Assembly (NCBI RefSeq): GCF_003597125.1 | Contig: NZ_QYYA01000001.1 | Span: 992,001-1,056,000 of the forward strand | DNA length: 64,000 bases | DNA from: Alcanivorax profundi | GTDB lineage: Bacteria > Pseudomonadota > Gammaproteobacteria > Pseudomonadales > Alcanivoracaceae | Direction of reading: 5' to 3' | Shown: one piece after another, positions 34,895 to 43,257 of the stretch | Layout of the letters: the number at the start of each line of letters is the position of its first letter | Numbering within the stretch: position 1 is the first letter of the stretch | Program-made: the position numbers and the translations under genes | The notes under the pieces: generated by a model | Told to the model about the DNA's origin: nothing | Database searches by the model: none | Seen by the model: the letters and a program-made list of their open reading frames with translations, nothing else

Positions 34895-36577
34895 TCAGCT
34901 GTCCTTGGGCCACGACTCCCGCAGCCCCACGGTCTGGTTAAATACCAACCGCTCGTCCGTGCTCTCCTGATCTACGCAGAAGTACCCCTCGCGCTCAAAC
35001 TGATAACGGGTTTCGGCCAGTGCGCCGCGCAGGCCCGGTTCTACCCAGCAATCGGACACCACCTTGAGAGACTCAGGATTGATGTTCTCCAGGAACGTCT
35101 GGCCTTCTTCTACCTTGGCCGGGTTTGCCACCGTAAACAACCGGTCATATAGGCGAACCTCACAAGGTAGCCCTTTACTGGCACTGACCCAGTGGATCAC
35201 ACCGCGCAATTTGCCCTGACCTTCATCATTCTCAGGGTTCTTGCCCAACGTCTCCGGGTCATAGCTGCAGCGAACCTCGATAACGTTACCCTGATCGTCC
35301 TTCACTACGTCCGTTGCACGCACCACATAGCCATAGCGCAGCCGCACCCGGTCACCCAGCACCAGTCGCTTGAACTTCTTGTTGGCTTCTTCCCGGAAAT
35401 CGTCCTGATCGATGTAGACCTCACGGGTCATGGGCACCTGGCGAGTTCCCATGGCTTCATTTTGTGGATGCACCGGCGCAGTCAGCGATTCTTCCTTGCC
35501 CTCTTCCCAGTTGTCGATCACCAGTTTGAGCGGACGAATCACACACATGGCACGGGGCGCATGCTGATTCAGATCATCACGGATAGCCGCTTCCAGCATC
35601 CCCATATCGACCACTGAGTCCGCCCGGCTCACCCCTACGGACTCACAGAAAGAACGCAGGGAGGCAGGGGTATAGCCACGGCGTCGCATCCCGGAAATGG
35701 TCGGCATCCTCGGGTCGTCCCAGCCATCCACGTGCTTCTCGTCAACCAGCTGTTTGAGCTTGCGCTTGCTGGTCACGGTGTAATTCAGGTTCAAACGTGC
35801 AAATTCGTACTGACGTGGTTCAGCGCCAACATCGGTATTGGCTACCACCCAGTCATAGAAGGGACGGTGATCCTCGAATTCCAGAGTACACAGGCTATGG
35901 GTAATGCCTTCAATGGCATCTGATAGCGGGTGGGTGAAATCGTACATGGGGTAGATAACCCACTTGTCACCGGTCTGATGGTGCGTCGCACGGCGCACCC
36001 GGTAAAGCACCGGATCGCGCAAGTTCATATTGGGGCTGGCCAGATCAATTTTCGCCCGCAGCACCGCTCCGCCATCCGGGAACTCGCCGTTCTTCATCTT
36101 TTCGAACTGGGCCAGCGCCTCTTCCGGGCTTTGCTCCCGGTACTCACTGGGGGTACCTGCCTGCTGCGCCCAACCCCGCATTTCACGGATCTGCTCAGCA
36201 CTGGAAAGATCCACATACGCCAACCCTTTGCGGATCAACTGCACGGCCAGTTCATACAGCCGGTCGAAGTAGTTGCTGGCGAAACGCACCTCACCCGCCC
36301 ACTCAAAACCCAGCCATTCCACATCCTGCTTAATGGACTGAATGTACTCGTCTTCTTCCTTTTCCGGGTTAGTGTCGTCAAAACGCAGATGACAGGCACC
36401 CTGGTAGCTTTCGGCAATACCAAAATTCAGGCAGATGGACTTGGCATGCCCGATATGCAGGTAGCCATTGGGCTCCGGCGGAAAACGGGTGACCACCTGA
36501 CCGTCATTTTTACCTTCTGCAAGGTCGCGATCGATGATCTGTCTGATAAAATTGCTGGGCGCTTTGGTTTCGCTCAT
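34895..36577 (-). CDS. glnS: Glutaminyl-tRNA synthetase
   Basis: 560 residues. It is a class I synthetase with the HIGH motif as HIGHAKS after PPEPNGYL near residue 35 and the KMSKS equivalent as VTSKRKL. The two C-terminal beta-barrel domains for anticodon recognition follow, with the conserved ending [12 protein letters not shown]. It charges tRNA-Gln with glutamine. It has its own promoter and is divergent from the ppiB-ppiA-lpxH operon. Confidence 0.97.
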   Translation of the reverse strand: MSETKAPSNFIRQIIDRDLAEGKNDGQVVTRFPPEPNGYLHIGHAKSICLNFGIAESYQGACHLRFDDTNPEKEEDEYIQSIKQDVEWLGFEWAGEVRFASNYFDRLYELAVQLIRKGLAYVDLSSAEQIREMRGWAQQAGTPSEYREQSPEEALAQFEKMKNGEFPDGGAVLRAKIDLASPNMNLRDPVLYRVRRATHHQTGDKWVIYPMYDFTHPLSDAIEGITHSLCTLEFEDHRPFYDWVVANTDVGAEPRQYEFARLNLNYTVTSKRKLKQLVDEKHVDGWDDPRMPTISGMRRRGYTPASLRSFCESVGVSRADSVVDMGMLEAAIRDDLNQHAPRAMCVIRPLKLVIDNWEEGKEESLTAPVHPQNEAMGTRQVPMTREVYIDQDDFREEANKKFKRLVLGDRVRLRYGYVVRATDVVKDDQGNVIEVRCSYDPETLGKNPENDEGQGKLRGVIHWVSASKGLPCEVRLYDRLFTVANPAKVEEGQTFLENINPESLKVVSDCWVEPGLRGALAETRYQFEREGYFCVDQESTDERLVFNQTVGLRESWPKDS

Positions 36578-36613
36578 TGCCTTCGCCGGATACAGTGAAA
36601 ATAAAGGTGCGCT

Positions 36614-36641
36614 AGTGTACAGTGCGACCCCCTTCAGTCAA
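36614..36641 (-). promoter_or_regulatory. glnS promoter
   Basis: On the minus strand TTGACT (36641-36636), a 16-base spacer and TACACT (36619-36614), about 37 bases before the glnS ATG. Confidence 0.65.
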
Positions 36642-36709
36642 AGACTCTGGGCCCGCACCGTGGCAATTTCAGCTATGGCTTACAGGCCCTACCCTGTGGA
36701 GAAAACCCG

Positions 36710-37207
36710 ATGAAAGTGGTGCTGAATACAACCTACGGCAAAATCACCCTGCAACTGGACGCAGAAAAAGCCCCCGTAACCACCGAAAACTTCGTGCAAT
36801 ACGTCAAGGATGGCCATTTTGACGGCACCATTTTCCACCGTGTGATCAGCAATTTCATGATCCAGGGCGGCGGCTTCACCGAAGACATGCAGCAAAAACC
36901 CACCCGTGATCCTATTCAAAATGAAGCTGGCAACGGCCTGTCCAACAAGGTTGGCACCATTGCCATGGCCCGCACCCCGGATCCGCATTCTGCCTCTGCC
37001 CAATTCTTCATCAACGTGGCGGATAACCATTTCCTGGACAAGGAACGCAGCCAGGACGGCTGGGGTTACGCTGTGTTCGGTGCTGTGTCTGACGGCATGG
37101 ACGTAGTAGATAAGATCCGTGGCGTGCAAACCGGCAACAGTGGCTTCCATCAGGATGTTCCGGTTGAACCTGTGCTGATCGAATCCGCCGAGCTGATCGA
37201 GGAATAA
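36710..37207 (+). CDS. ppiB: Cytoplasmic cyclophilin peptidyl-prolyl isomerase B
   Basis: 165 residues with no signal peptide, ATG with GGAG upstream. The cyclophilin core is visible: [15 protein letters not shown] (catalytic Arg in FHR), the [20 protein letters not shown] substrate groove and GWGYAVFG. It accelerates proline isomerisation during cytoplasmic protein folding. It lies just 3 bases before a periplasmic paralogue and is divergent from glnS, the same neighbour arrangement as recalled for PAO1. Confidence 0.96.
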   Translation: MKVVLNTTYGKITLQLDAEKAPVTTENFVQYVKDGHFDGTIFHRVISNFMIQGGGFTEDMQQKPTRDPIQNEAGNGLSNKVGTIAMARTPDPHSASAQFFINVADNHFLDKERSQDGWGYAVFGAVSDGMDVVDKIRGVQTGNSGFHQDVPVEPVLIESAELIEE

Positions 37208-37210
37208 GTC

Positions 37211-37804
37211 ATGCGTCTTGCTGCTGTACTGTTTGCCCTGCTGCCAGGGCTGCTATGGGCAAACCCCTTGGTTCGGTTTGAAACCACAGCTGGTCCGATT
37301 ACCGTCGAGTTATATGAAGACAAGGCTCCCATTTCGGTGGCGAACTTTCTTCAATACGTCGACAGTGGATATTATGAAGGCACTCAGTTCCACCGAGTCA
37401 TTGAAGGCTTCATGATTCAGGGTGGCGGTTTTGACAAGAACGGACAGCGCAAGACGACCCAGCCCCCTATTCAGAACGAGGCCGACAACGGGCTCAGCAA
37501 CCAGCGCGGTACGCTGGCAATGGCGCGCACTTCGGATCCCCACTCCGCGACCGCGCAGTTCTTCATTAACTTGGTAAACAATCCCAACCTGGACTTCACA
37601 GGCAAAAACACTCGTGGCTGGGGATACACCGTTTTCGGCAAGGTTACCGAAGGCATGAATGTGGTAGACAACATTGCTCAGGAACCCACCACCAGCCAGC
37701 GCCTTAGCGGCATGATGGCCAGGGACGTTCCCGTTGCGGCAATACTCATTCTCAAGGCCTATCGCGTCGAAGCCCCTGCAACCCCGCAAGAGGGCGCCCT
37801 GTAA
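37211..37804 (+). CDS. ppiA: Exported cyclophilin peptidyl-prolyl isomerase A
   Basis: 197 residues. The short signal peptide [17 protein letters not shown] precedes a cyclophilin domain with [15 protein letters not shown] and the groove segment [20 protein letters not shown]. Export makes it the periplasmic counterpart of the upstream ppiB. The two share strong similarity, so this pair looks like a tandem duplication in which one copy gained (or the other lost) the export signal. Gaps of 3 bases to ppiB and 2 to lpxH make one operon. Confidence 0.93.
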   Translation: MRLAAVLFALLPGLLWANPLVRFETTAGPITVELYEDKAPISVANFLQYVDSGYYEGTQFHRVIEGFMIQGGGFDKNGQRKTTQPPIQNEADNGLSNQRGTLAMARTSDPHSATAQFFINLVNNPNLDFTGKNTRGWGYTVFGKVTEGMNVVDNIAQEPTTSQRLSGMMARDVPVAAILILKAYRVEAPATPQEGAL

Positions 37805-37806
37805 CG

Positions 37807-38538
37807 ATGGCCTACAGCCTTTTCATCTCCGATCTGCATCTTGATCCTGTCCGGCCAGAGCATCTTGCCGCCCTGGAGGTGCTCCTGGATAAACATACAG
37901 GGAAAACCGACGCCCTGTATGTGCTTGGCGACTTGTTTGAAGCCTGGATAGGTGACGACGATGACACTCCGTTCAACCAGCAAGCCATCGCCGCCTTTCG
38001 GCGTTTTGCTGACAGCGGCAGCAAGCTTTACTTCATGCACGGCAACCGCGACTTCCTGCTTGGCCAGGACTTCGCCGCCGCCTGTGGCGGCACTCTGCTG
38101 GACGAGGGTACCGTGGTCGATTTGTACGGCACCCCGACCCTGCTCATGCACGGCGACAGCCTGTGCACCCTGGACACCGAGTACCAGCAATTCCGCGCCA
38201 TGGCGCGCAGCCCTCAATGGCAACAGGGGATGCTCACCCAGCCCCTGGAACAGCGTCGCATGATCGCTCAGGGCATGCGCATGCAAAGCCAGGGAAAGAA
38301 CGCCAACAAAGCGGAAAACATCATGGATGTGACCCCGGAAGAAGTAGTCCGGGAAATGACAGATGCTGGTGTCCAGCATCTCATCCACGGCCACACCCAC
38401 CGCCCCAACGTCCACGACGTTGACCTGCCTGGCGGGACCGGCAAACGCTGGGTGCTGGGGGACTGGGGGGCGCTTGGGTGGCAGATTGTGGCGGATAGTG
38501 AGCTTGGGTTGCGATTGGAGAGCTTTGCGATTAGTTAA
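37807..38538 (+). CDS. lpxH: UDP-2,3-diacylglucosamine pyrophosphohydrolase LpxH
   Basis: 243 residues. It is a calcineurin-like phosphoesterase with the full metal set: FISDLHLD, LGDLFEAWIGDD, MHGNRDF, HGDSLC and HGHTHRPNVH. It converts UDP-2,3-diacylglucosamine to lipid X and UMP in lipid A synthesis at the inner membrane face. Its TAA stop is the central part of the first TTAACAG unit of the heptamer array, so the repeat supplies the gene end. Confidence 0.95.
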   Translation: MAYSLFISDLHLDPVRPEHLAALEVLLDKHTGKTDALYVLGDLFEAWIGDDDDTPFNQQAIAAFRRFADSGSKLYFMHGNRDFLLGQDFAAACGGTLLDEGTVVDLYGTPTLLMHGDSLCTLDTEYQQFRAMARSPQWQQGMLTQPLEQRRMIAQGMRMQSQGKNANKAENIMDVTPEEVVREMTDAGVQHLIHGHTHRPNVHDVDLPGGTGKRWVLGDWGALGWQIVADSELGLRLESFAIS

Positions 38539-38562
38539 CAGTGAATAGTGAACAGTTAACAG
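38535..38562 (+). repeat. Heptamer array at the lpxH 3' end
   Basis: Four perfect consecutive units TTAACAG, TGAATAG, TGAACAG, TTAACAG. The first contains the lpxH stop codon (36-38 of this line of 38500s). Because the period is 7, the units present TAA, TGA and TAG in changing frames. It faces an inverted array at 38662-38689. Confidence 0.85.
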
Positions 38563-38593
38563 CGTCGCGAAACAGGTTGTTTTGATCCTTACG

Positions 38594-38630
38594 CATGAGG
38601 CCGCGCCCATACTCTGGACGCGGCCTCATG
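38594..38630. terminator. Central hairpin between lpxH and miaE
   Basis: Perfect 12-bp stem CATGAGGCCGCG / CGCGGCCTCATG with an inner CCA/TGG pairing, midway between two inverted heptamer arrays. There is no strong T run, so it may be a weak bidirectional terminator of the converging genes or the core of the repeat element. Confidence 0.6.
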
Positions 38631-38661
38631 TGTTTATGACCCCCCGGCGTTAGTCGCGCCG

Positions 38662-38689
38662 CTGTTCACTGTTAATTATTAACTATTCA
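38662..38689 (-). repeat. Heptamer array at the miaE 3' end
   Basis: On the minus strand TGAATAG, TTAATAA, TTAACAG, TGAACAG. The first unit's TGA is the miaE stop. Together with the opposing array and the sub-repeats AACAGCGTCGCG/CGCGCCGCTGTT next to each, it makes a symmetrical element spanning 38535-38689. Confidence 0.85.
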
Positions 38690-39292
38690 CTGCCTCGGGA
38701 TTCCCGAATGAAACCGAAACGCCTCATCCGGTGTTTCGATCAACTCCTGCTCTGCCACCTTGAAGAATGCCACCCGTTCCTCAATCGGCTCGCCGGCATA
38801 TTGTTCGGCCAGGCGCAGGTAGTCTTCATAGTGACGGGACTCGCTTTTCAGCAGGTAGCGGTAGTAACGGCCCAGCTCTTCGTCCACGTGGGGGGCCAGG
38901 GCGGCGAAGCGTTCGCAGCTTCTGGCTTCGATTAATGCCCCGACGATAAGGGTATCCACCAATCGCCCGGGCTCGGAAGTGCGCACATGCTGACGCAGGC
39001 CTTGCGCATAACGGGCCGGAGACAGGTGATCATAGGTGACTCCACGCTGGCGCATGATCTGGATCACCTGCTCAAAATGCAGCAGCTCTTCCCTTGCCAG
39101 TTGGCTGAGGGCATCCAGCAGCTCGGGGCGATCCACATAGCGAAACATCAGGTTCAACGCCGTGCTGGCCGCCTTCTTTTCACAATGGGCATGATCAATC
39201 AGCAGAATGTCCGGGTGCTGCAGCGCCCAGTCAATCCACGCCTGTGGCGTCGCGCAGGGCAAAAACTGCTGTATGTGGGAAATATCGTGCAT
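38687..39292 (-). CDS. miaE: tRNA-(ms2io6A37) hydroxylase MiaE
   Basis: 201 residues from the ATG at 39292 (GAGGA upstream); a much longer in-frame extension overlaps the divergent gene and is not conserved. It is a ferritin-like non-heme diiron monooxygenase with visible ligand motifs REELLHFEQV and ESRHYEDYL. It hydroxylates the isopentenyl group of ms2i6A at position 37 of tRNAs reading U-starting codons. The TGA stop falls in the first unit of a heptamer array. Confidence 0.93.
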   Translation of the reverse strand: MHDISHIQQFLPCATPQAWIDWALQHPDILLIDHAHCEKKAASTALNLMFRYVDRPELLDALSQLAREELLHFEQVIQIMRQRGVTYDHLSPARYAQGLRQHVRTSEPGRLVDTLIVGALIEARSCERFAALAPHVDEELGRYYRYLLKSESRHYEDYLRLAEQYAGEPIEERVAFFKVAEQELIETPDEAFRFHSGIPRQ

Positions 39293-39407
39293 GGTGTCCT
39301 CGTGGTGGAGCGGCATTATAGCGGCACAACTGCTGCGGTACACACATGAAGCGGTTATTACCCATGGCTGCTGCGTCCCGGCGCTGCAACTCGTATACTC
39401 CCCCGCC

Positions 39408-40316
39408 ATGGGAAGACGATCGAATCCACGCATGCAGACATTCAAAGGGCGAACAGCCGTACTGGCCCTGCGCCTGGTGGCCTGCCTGCCATTCACGCTG
39501 AACCGCTGGCTGGCAACCCTGATTGGCGCCCTTATCGCCACCTTGCCCACCACAGCCTTGCGCAATTCCAGGATCAATCTGGCGCTTTGCTACCCCGAGC
39601 TGTCTGCGCGCCAGCACAAGCGGCTGGCACGCCAATCGCTGGTCGAGAGCATCCGGAATACCTTCGAGATTGCCCTGTTCTGGCATCACCCCGAAGCCGG
39701 TCTGAAGCGGGTCGTCCGGGTCGACGGCGGCGAGCCACTGCAGGCGGCCGTGGATAGCGGCAAACCGGTAATGATCCTGGCTCCGCATCTAGGCTGCTGG
39801 GAAGTGCTTAACTTCTGGTTGGCCGATCACTACGACCTGCACGTGATGTTTGCCCCATCCGGGTTGCCGGAGGTCGATGCCCTTGTGCGCCAAGGGCGAG
39901 AACACTTCGGCTCGACCATGTACCCCACCACTGCCCGCGGCGTTGCCGGACTTGTGCGCGCCATGCGCAAAGGGGCCATGACAGCCATCCTCCCTGATCA
40001 GGTGCCCGACCGTCGCAGCGGTCGTCATGCGCCCTTTTATGGCCAGCCCGCCTACACCGGCACCCTGGCTTGCAAACTGATCCAGCAAACCGGAGCCCGG
40101 CCTTTTATGGCCTGGGCCAAGCGCCTTCCCGGCACCCAGGGCTTTGAGCTGCGCTTCCGGCCCGCGGACAACGCCATTGCGGATCCGGATCTGGACACCT
40201 CCCTTGTGGCCCTCAATCAGTCCATCGAAGCACTGATCAATGAAGGCCCTGAACAATACCTGTGGAGCTACAAGCGCTTTCGCCGGCCACCAAAGGGTCA
40301 GCATGCCCCATATTGA
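39408..40316 (+). CDS. LpxL/HtrB-like lysophospholipid acyltransferase
   Basis: 302 residues. It is a lipid A biosynthesis acyltransferase family protein with the catalytic H-x4-E motif (His127, Glu132 in APHLGCWEVLN). One N-terminal hydrophobic segment (about 18-48) suits membrane attachment. The DQVPDRRSGRHAPFYGQPAYTG region is the family's second conserved block. It probably adds a secondary acyl chain to lipid A, or acts on a related lipid; which LpxL/LpxM position is unclear. The start is chosen at MGRRSN; a TATACT hexamer lies only 8 bases before it, so the promoter or start choice needs care. Confidence 0.83.
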   Translation: MGRRSNPRMQTFKGRTAVLALRLVACLPFTLNRWLATLIGALIATLPTTALRNSRINLALCYPELSARQHKRLARQSLVESIRNTFEIALFWHHPEAGLKRVVRVDGGEPLQAAVDSGKPVMILAPHLGCWEVLNFWLADHYDLHVMFAPSGLPEVDALVRQGREHFGSTMYPTTARGVAGLVRAMRKGAMTAILPDQVPDRRSGRHAPFYGQPAYTGTLACKLIQQTGARPFMAWAKRLPGTQGFELRFRPADNAIADPDLDTSLVALNQSIEALINEGPEQYLWSYKRFRRPPKGQHAPY

Positions 40317-40347
40317 GTTGGCCAAAACTTACGCCAAGTGATTATGA

Positions 40348-40366
40348 GTATTCATCTGGTGAATAC
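40348..40366. repeat. Dyad GTATTCA-TCTGG-TGAATAC upstream of acnB
   Basis: A perfect 7-bp inverted repeat with a 5-base centre lies just upstream of the acnB -35, centred about 62 bases before the expected transcription start. The position suits an activator or repressor site. It is also about 30 bases after the acyltransferase stop but has no T run. Confidence 0.5.
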
Positions 40367-40384
40367 CCGTAACCGTCGTTTCGC

Positions 40385-40413
40385 TTAACAGTTGATGGCG
40401 TTTCCGCTATACT
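40385..40413 (+). promoter_or_regulatory. acnB promoter
   Basis: TTAACA (40385-40390), exactly 17 bases, then TATACT (40408-40413); each hexamer matches the sigma70 consensus at 5 of 6. The predicted leader is about 78 bases, ending in AAGAGGGAAACGCT before the GTG start. Confidence 0.8.
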
Positions 40414-40497
40414 CCGCGCGCAATTCCAACCCCCAGTTACACCCTAAAAGACTGATTTCCAAAAGAATTCAGCCAATTTGAGCAAGAGGGAAACGCT

Positions 40498-43098
40498 GTG
40501 CTAGAAGCCTATCGCAAACATGTTGAAGAGCGCGCCGCCGAAGGTGTGCCGCCAAAGCCGCTGAACGAGCAGCAGGTTGCCGACCTGGTAGAACTGCTGA
40601 AGAACCCGCCGGCTGGTGAAGAAGAATTCATTCAGGACCTGTTCGTTAACCGCGTTCCGCCGGGCGTGGACCAGGCTGCATACGTAAAAGCCGCCTTCCT
40701 GAGCGCGATTGTGAAAGGCGAAGCCAGCTCCCCGCTGATCGACAAGAAGCGTGCGGTACAGCTGCTGGGCACCATGCAGGGTGGCTACAATGTCGCGCCG
40801 CTGGTGGAAGCCCTGGACGACGCCGAGTTGGTAGAAGAAGCTGCCGAGCAGCTCAAGCACACTCTGCTGGTATTTGATGCTTTCCACGACGTGGAAGACA
40901 AGATGAAAGCCGGCAACGCCAAAGCCAAGGAAGTCATCGAATCCTGGGCCGAAGCCGAATGGTTCACCAAGCGTGCAGACCTGGCTGAAAAAATGTCCCT
41001 GACCGTCTTCAAGGTCACCGGCGAAACCAACACCGACGACCTGTCTCCAGCACAGGACGCCTGGAGCCGCCCGGACATCCCGGTTCACGCCAACGCCATG
41101 CTGAAAAACGCCCGTGAAGGCATCTTCCCTGAGAAAGACGGCGAGATCGGCCCGCTCAAACAGATGGAAGAACTGAAGGCCAAAGGCCTGCCTGTTGCCT
41201 ACGTAGGTGATGTTGTCGGTACCGGTTCTTCCCGTAAGTCTGCAACCAACTCCGTGCTCTGGCACTTCGGTGACGACATCCCCTTCGTACCGAACAAGCG
41301 TGCTGGCGGTGTGTGTATCGGCGGTAAAATCGCGCCTATCTTCTTCAACACCATGGAAGATTCCGGCGCCCTGCCTTTCGAGTGCGACGTTTCCAAAATG
41401 GAAACCGGCGACCAGATCGACGTCTTCCCGTTCGCGGGCAAGGTTGAGAAGAACGGCGAAGTCATCGCTGAATTCGATCTGCGTTCCCAGGTACTGCTGG
41501 ACGAAGTCCGTGCCGGCGGTCGTATCAACCTGATCATTGGTCGCGGCCTGACCACCAAGGCCCGTGAGAGCCTGGGTCTTGAGCCCAGCACCCTGTTCCG
41601 CAAGCCGGAGCAGCCCAACGACAGCGGCAAGGGTTACTCCCTGGCCCAGAAGATGGTCGGCAAGGCCTGTGGCATGGAAGGCGTCCGTCCGGGCACCTAC
41701 TGCGAGCCGAAAATGACCACCGTGGGTTCCCAGGACACCACTGGCCCGATGACCCGTGACGAGCTGAAAGATCTTGCCTGTCTGGGCTTCCAGGCTGACC
41801 TGGTCATGCAGTCCTTCTGTCACACCGCCGCTTACCCGAAGCCGGTTGACGTTGAAACCCAGCACACCCTGCCTGACTTCATCATGAACCGTGGCGGTGT
41901 TTCCCTGCGTCCGGGCGACGGCATCATCCACTCCTGGCTGAACCGTATGCTGCTGCCTGATACCGTGGGCACCGGGGGTGACTCCCACACCCGTTTCCCC
42001 ATGGGCATCTCCTTCCCGGCCGGTTCCGGTCTGGTAGCCTTTGCTGCTGCCACCGGCGTTATGCCGCTGGACATGCCGGAATCCGTACTGGTTCGCTTCA
42101 CCGGTAAGCGTCAGCCGGGTATTACCCTGCGTGATCTGGTACATGCCATTCCGCTGCAAGCCATCAAGGAAGGCCACCTGACCGTCGCTAAAGCGGGCAA
42201 GGTTAATGTCTTCAACGGCCGCATCCTGGAAATCGAAGGTCTGGAAGAGCTGACCGTAGAGCAGGCATTCGAACTGTCTGATGCCTCTGCCGAGCGTTCT
42301 GCTGCAGGCTGTACCATCACCCTTTCCGAAGAGAGCGTGGCTGAGTACCTGAAGTCCAACATCACCATGCTGAAGTGGATGATTGCCAACGGTTACGGCG
42401 ATGCCCGTACCATTGAGCGTCGTATCACCGGCATGGAAGAGTGGCTGGCCAACCCGAGCCTGATGCGTGCTGACGCCGATGCCGAGTACCACACCGTCAT
42501 CGAAATCAACATGGACGAAATCAAAGAGCCGGTACTGTGCTGCCCGAACGATCCGGACGATGCCAAGACCCTGTCTGACGTGGCTGGCGCCAAGATCGAC
42601 GAAGTGTTCATCGGCTCCTGTATGACCAACATCGGCCACTTCCGCGCGGCCGGTAAACTGCTGCAGAAAGTGGAAAGCGGCACCATGCCGACCCGTCTGT
42701 GGATCGCCCCGCCGACCAAGATGGATCAGCATCAGCTGACCGAAGAAGGCTACTACAACATCTTCGGCAGCGCCGGTGCACGTACCGAAATGCCGGGCTG
42801 TTCCCTGTGTATGGGTAACCAGGCTCGCATCGCGCCGAAGTCCACTGCGGTATCCACCTCCACCCGTAACTTCCCGAACCGTCTGGGTCAGGGTGCGGAT
42901 GTGTACCTGGCGTCTGCTGAACTGGCGTCCGTGGCGTCCATCCTCGGCAAGCTGCCTAGCGCCGCCGAGTACATGGAATACGCGAACACCATCGACTCCA
43001 TGTCCGCAGAAATCTACCGCTATCTGAACTTCGACAAGCTGCCGGAGTACCAGGAAGTGGCAGACACCGTGAAGATCCCGGTTGCCCAGTCTGTCTAA
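40498..43098 (+). CDS. acnB: Aconitate hydratase B (bifunctional aconitase / 2-methylisocitrate dehydratase)
   Basis: 866 residues from a GTG start with AAGAGGGAA upstream; the N-terminus [16 protein letters not shown] matches E. coli AcnB. The HEAT-like N-terminal domain comes first, then the swivelling domain, as the B class requires. The [4Fe-4S] ligands are Cys708 (FIGSCMTN), Cys768 and Cys771 (GCSLCMGN). It isomerises citrate and isocitrate in the TCA and glyoxylate cycles. Codon usage is that of a highly expressed gene, with GTT/GTA and CGT common. Long antisense open frames here are by-products of that bias. Confidence 0.98.
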   Translation: MLEAYRKHVEERAAEGVPPKPLNEQQVADLVELLKNPPAGEEEFIQDLFVNRVPPGVDQAAYVKAAFLSAIVKGEASSPLIDKKRAVQLLGTMQGGYNVAPLVEALDDAELVEEAAEQLKHTLLVFDAFHDVEDKMKAGNAKAKEVIESWAEAEWFTKRADLAEKMSLTVFKVTGETNTDDLSPAQDAWSRPDIPVHANAMLKNAREGIFPEKDGEIGPLKQMEELKAKGLPVAYVGDVVGTGSSRKSATNSVLWHFGDDIPFVPNKRAGGVCIGGKIAPIFFNTMEDSGALPFECDVSKMETGDQIDVFPFAGKVEKNGEVIAEFDLRSQVLLDEVRAGGRINLIIGRGLTTKARESLGLEPSTLFRKPEQPNDSGKGYSLAQKMVGKACGMEGVRPGTYCEPKMTTVGSQDTTGPMTRDELKDLACLGFQADLVMQSFCHTAAYPKPVDVETQHTLPDFIMNRGGVSLRPGDGIIHSWLNRMLLPDTVGTGGDSHTRFPMGISFPAGSGLVAFAAATGVMPLDMPESVLVRFTGKRQPGITLRDLVHAIPLQAIKEGHLTVAKAGKVNVFNGRILEIEGLEELTVEQAFELSDASAERSAAGCTITLSEESVAEYLKSNITMLKWMIANGYGDARTIERRITGMEEWLANPSLMRADADAEYHTVIEINMDEIKEPVLCCPNDPDDAKTLSDVAGAKIDEVFIGSCMTNIGHFRAAGKLLQKVESGTMPTRLWIAPPTKMDQHQLTEEGYYNIFGSAGARTEMPGCSLCMGNQARIAPKSTAVSTSTRNFPNRLGQGADVYLASAELASVASILGKLPSAAEYMEYANTIDSMSAEIYRYLNFDKLPEYQEVADTVKIPVAQSV

Positions 43099-43120
43099 GA
43101 CACGGTAATCGCTTCACCAC

Positions 43121-43149
43121 AAAAAGCCCGGCCAAGTGCCGGGCTTTTT
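43121..43149 (+). terminator. Terminator after acnB
   Basis: Perfect 12-bp stem AAAAAGCCCGGC / GCCGGGCTTTTT with a 5-base loop, 22 bases after the acnB stop. Confidence 0.95.
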
Positions 43150-43257
43150 GCTTTCAGGATCCATCGGACACCCTTTCAGGGCCCGCCGGGATCGTGCCCG
43201 CTTGCTTTGCGTCAACCGGCTGTCAAAATCGATGCAATCCTTCTGACGGTTAGCAGA

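Noticed and set aside
39394-39408. TATACT as the -10 of a leaderless acyltransferase mRNA
   Set aside because: It lies 8 bases before the chosen ATG, but no -35 hexamer is found 16-18 bases upstream, so the match may be chance.
40501-42732. 743-codon open frame antisense to acnB
   Set aside because: It mirrors the codon bias of a highly expressed gene, has no similarity I recognise and no ribosome site. acnB on the plus strand is certain.
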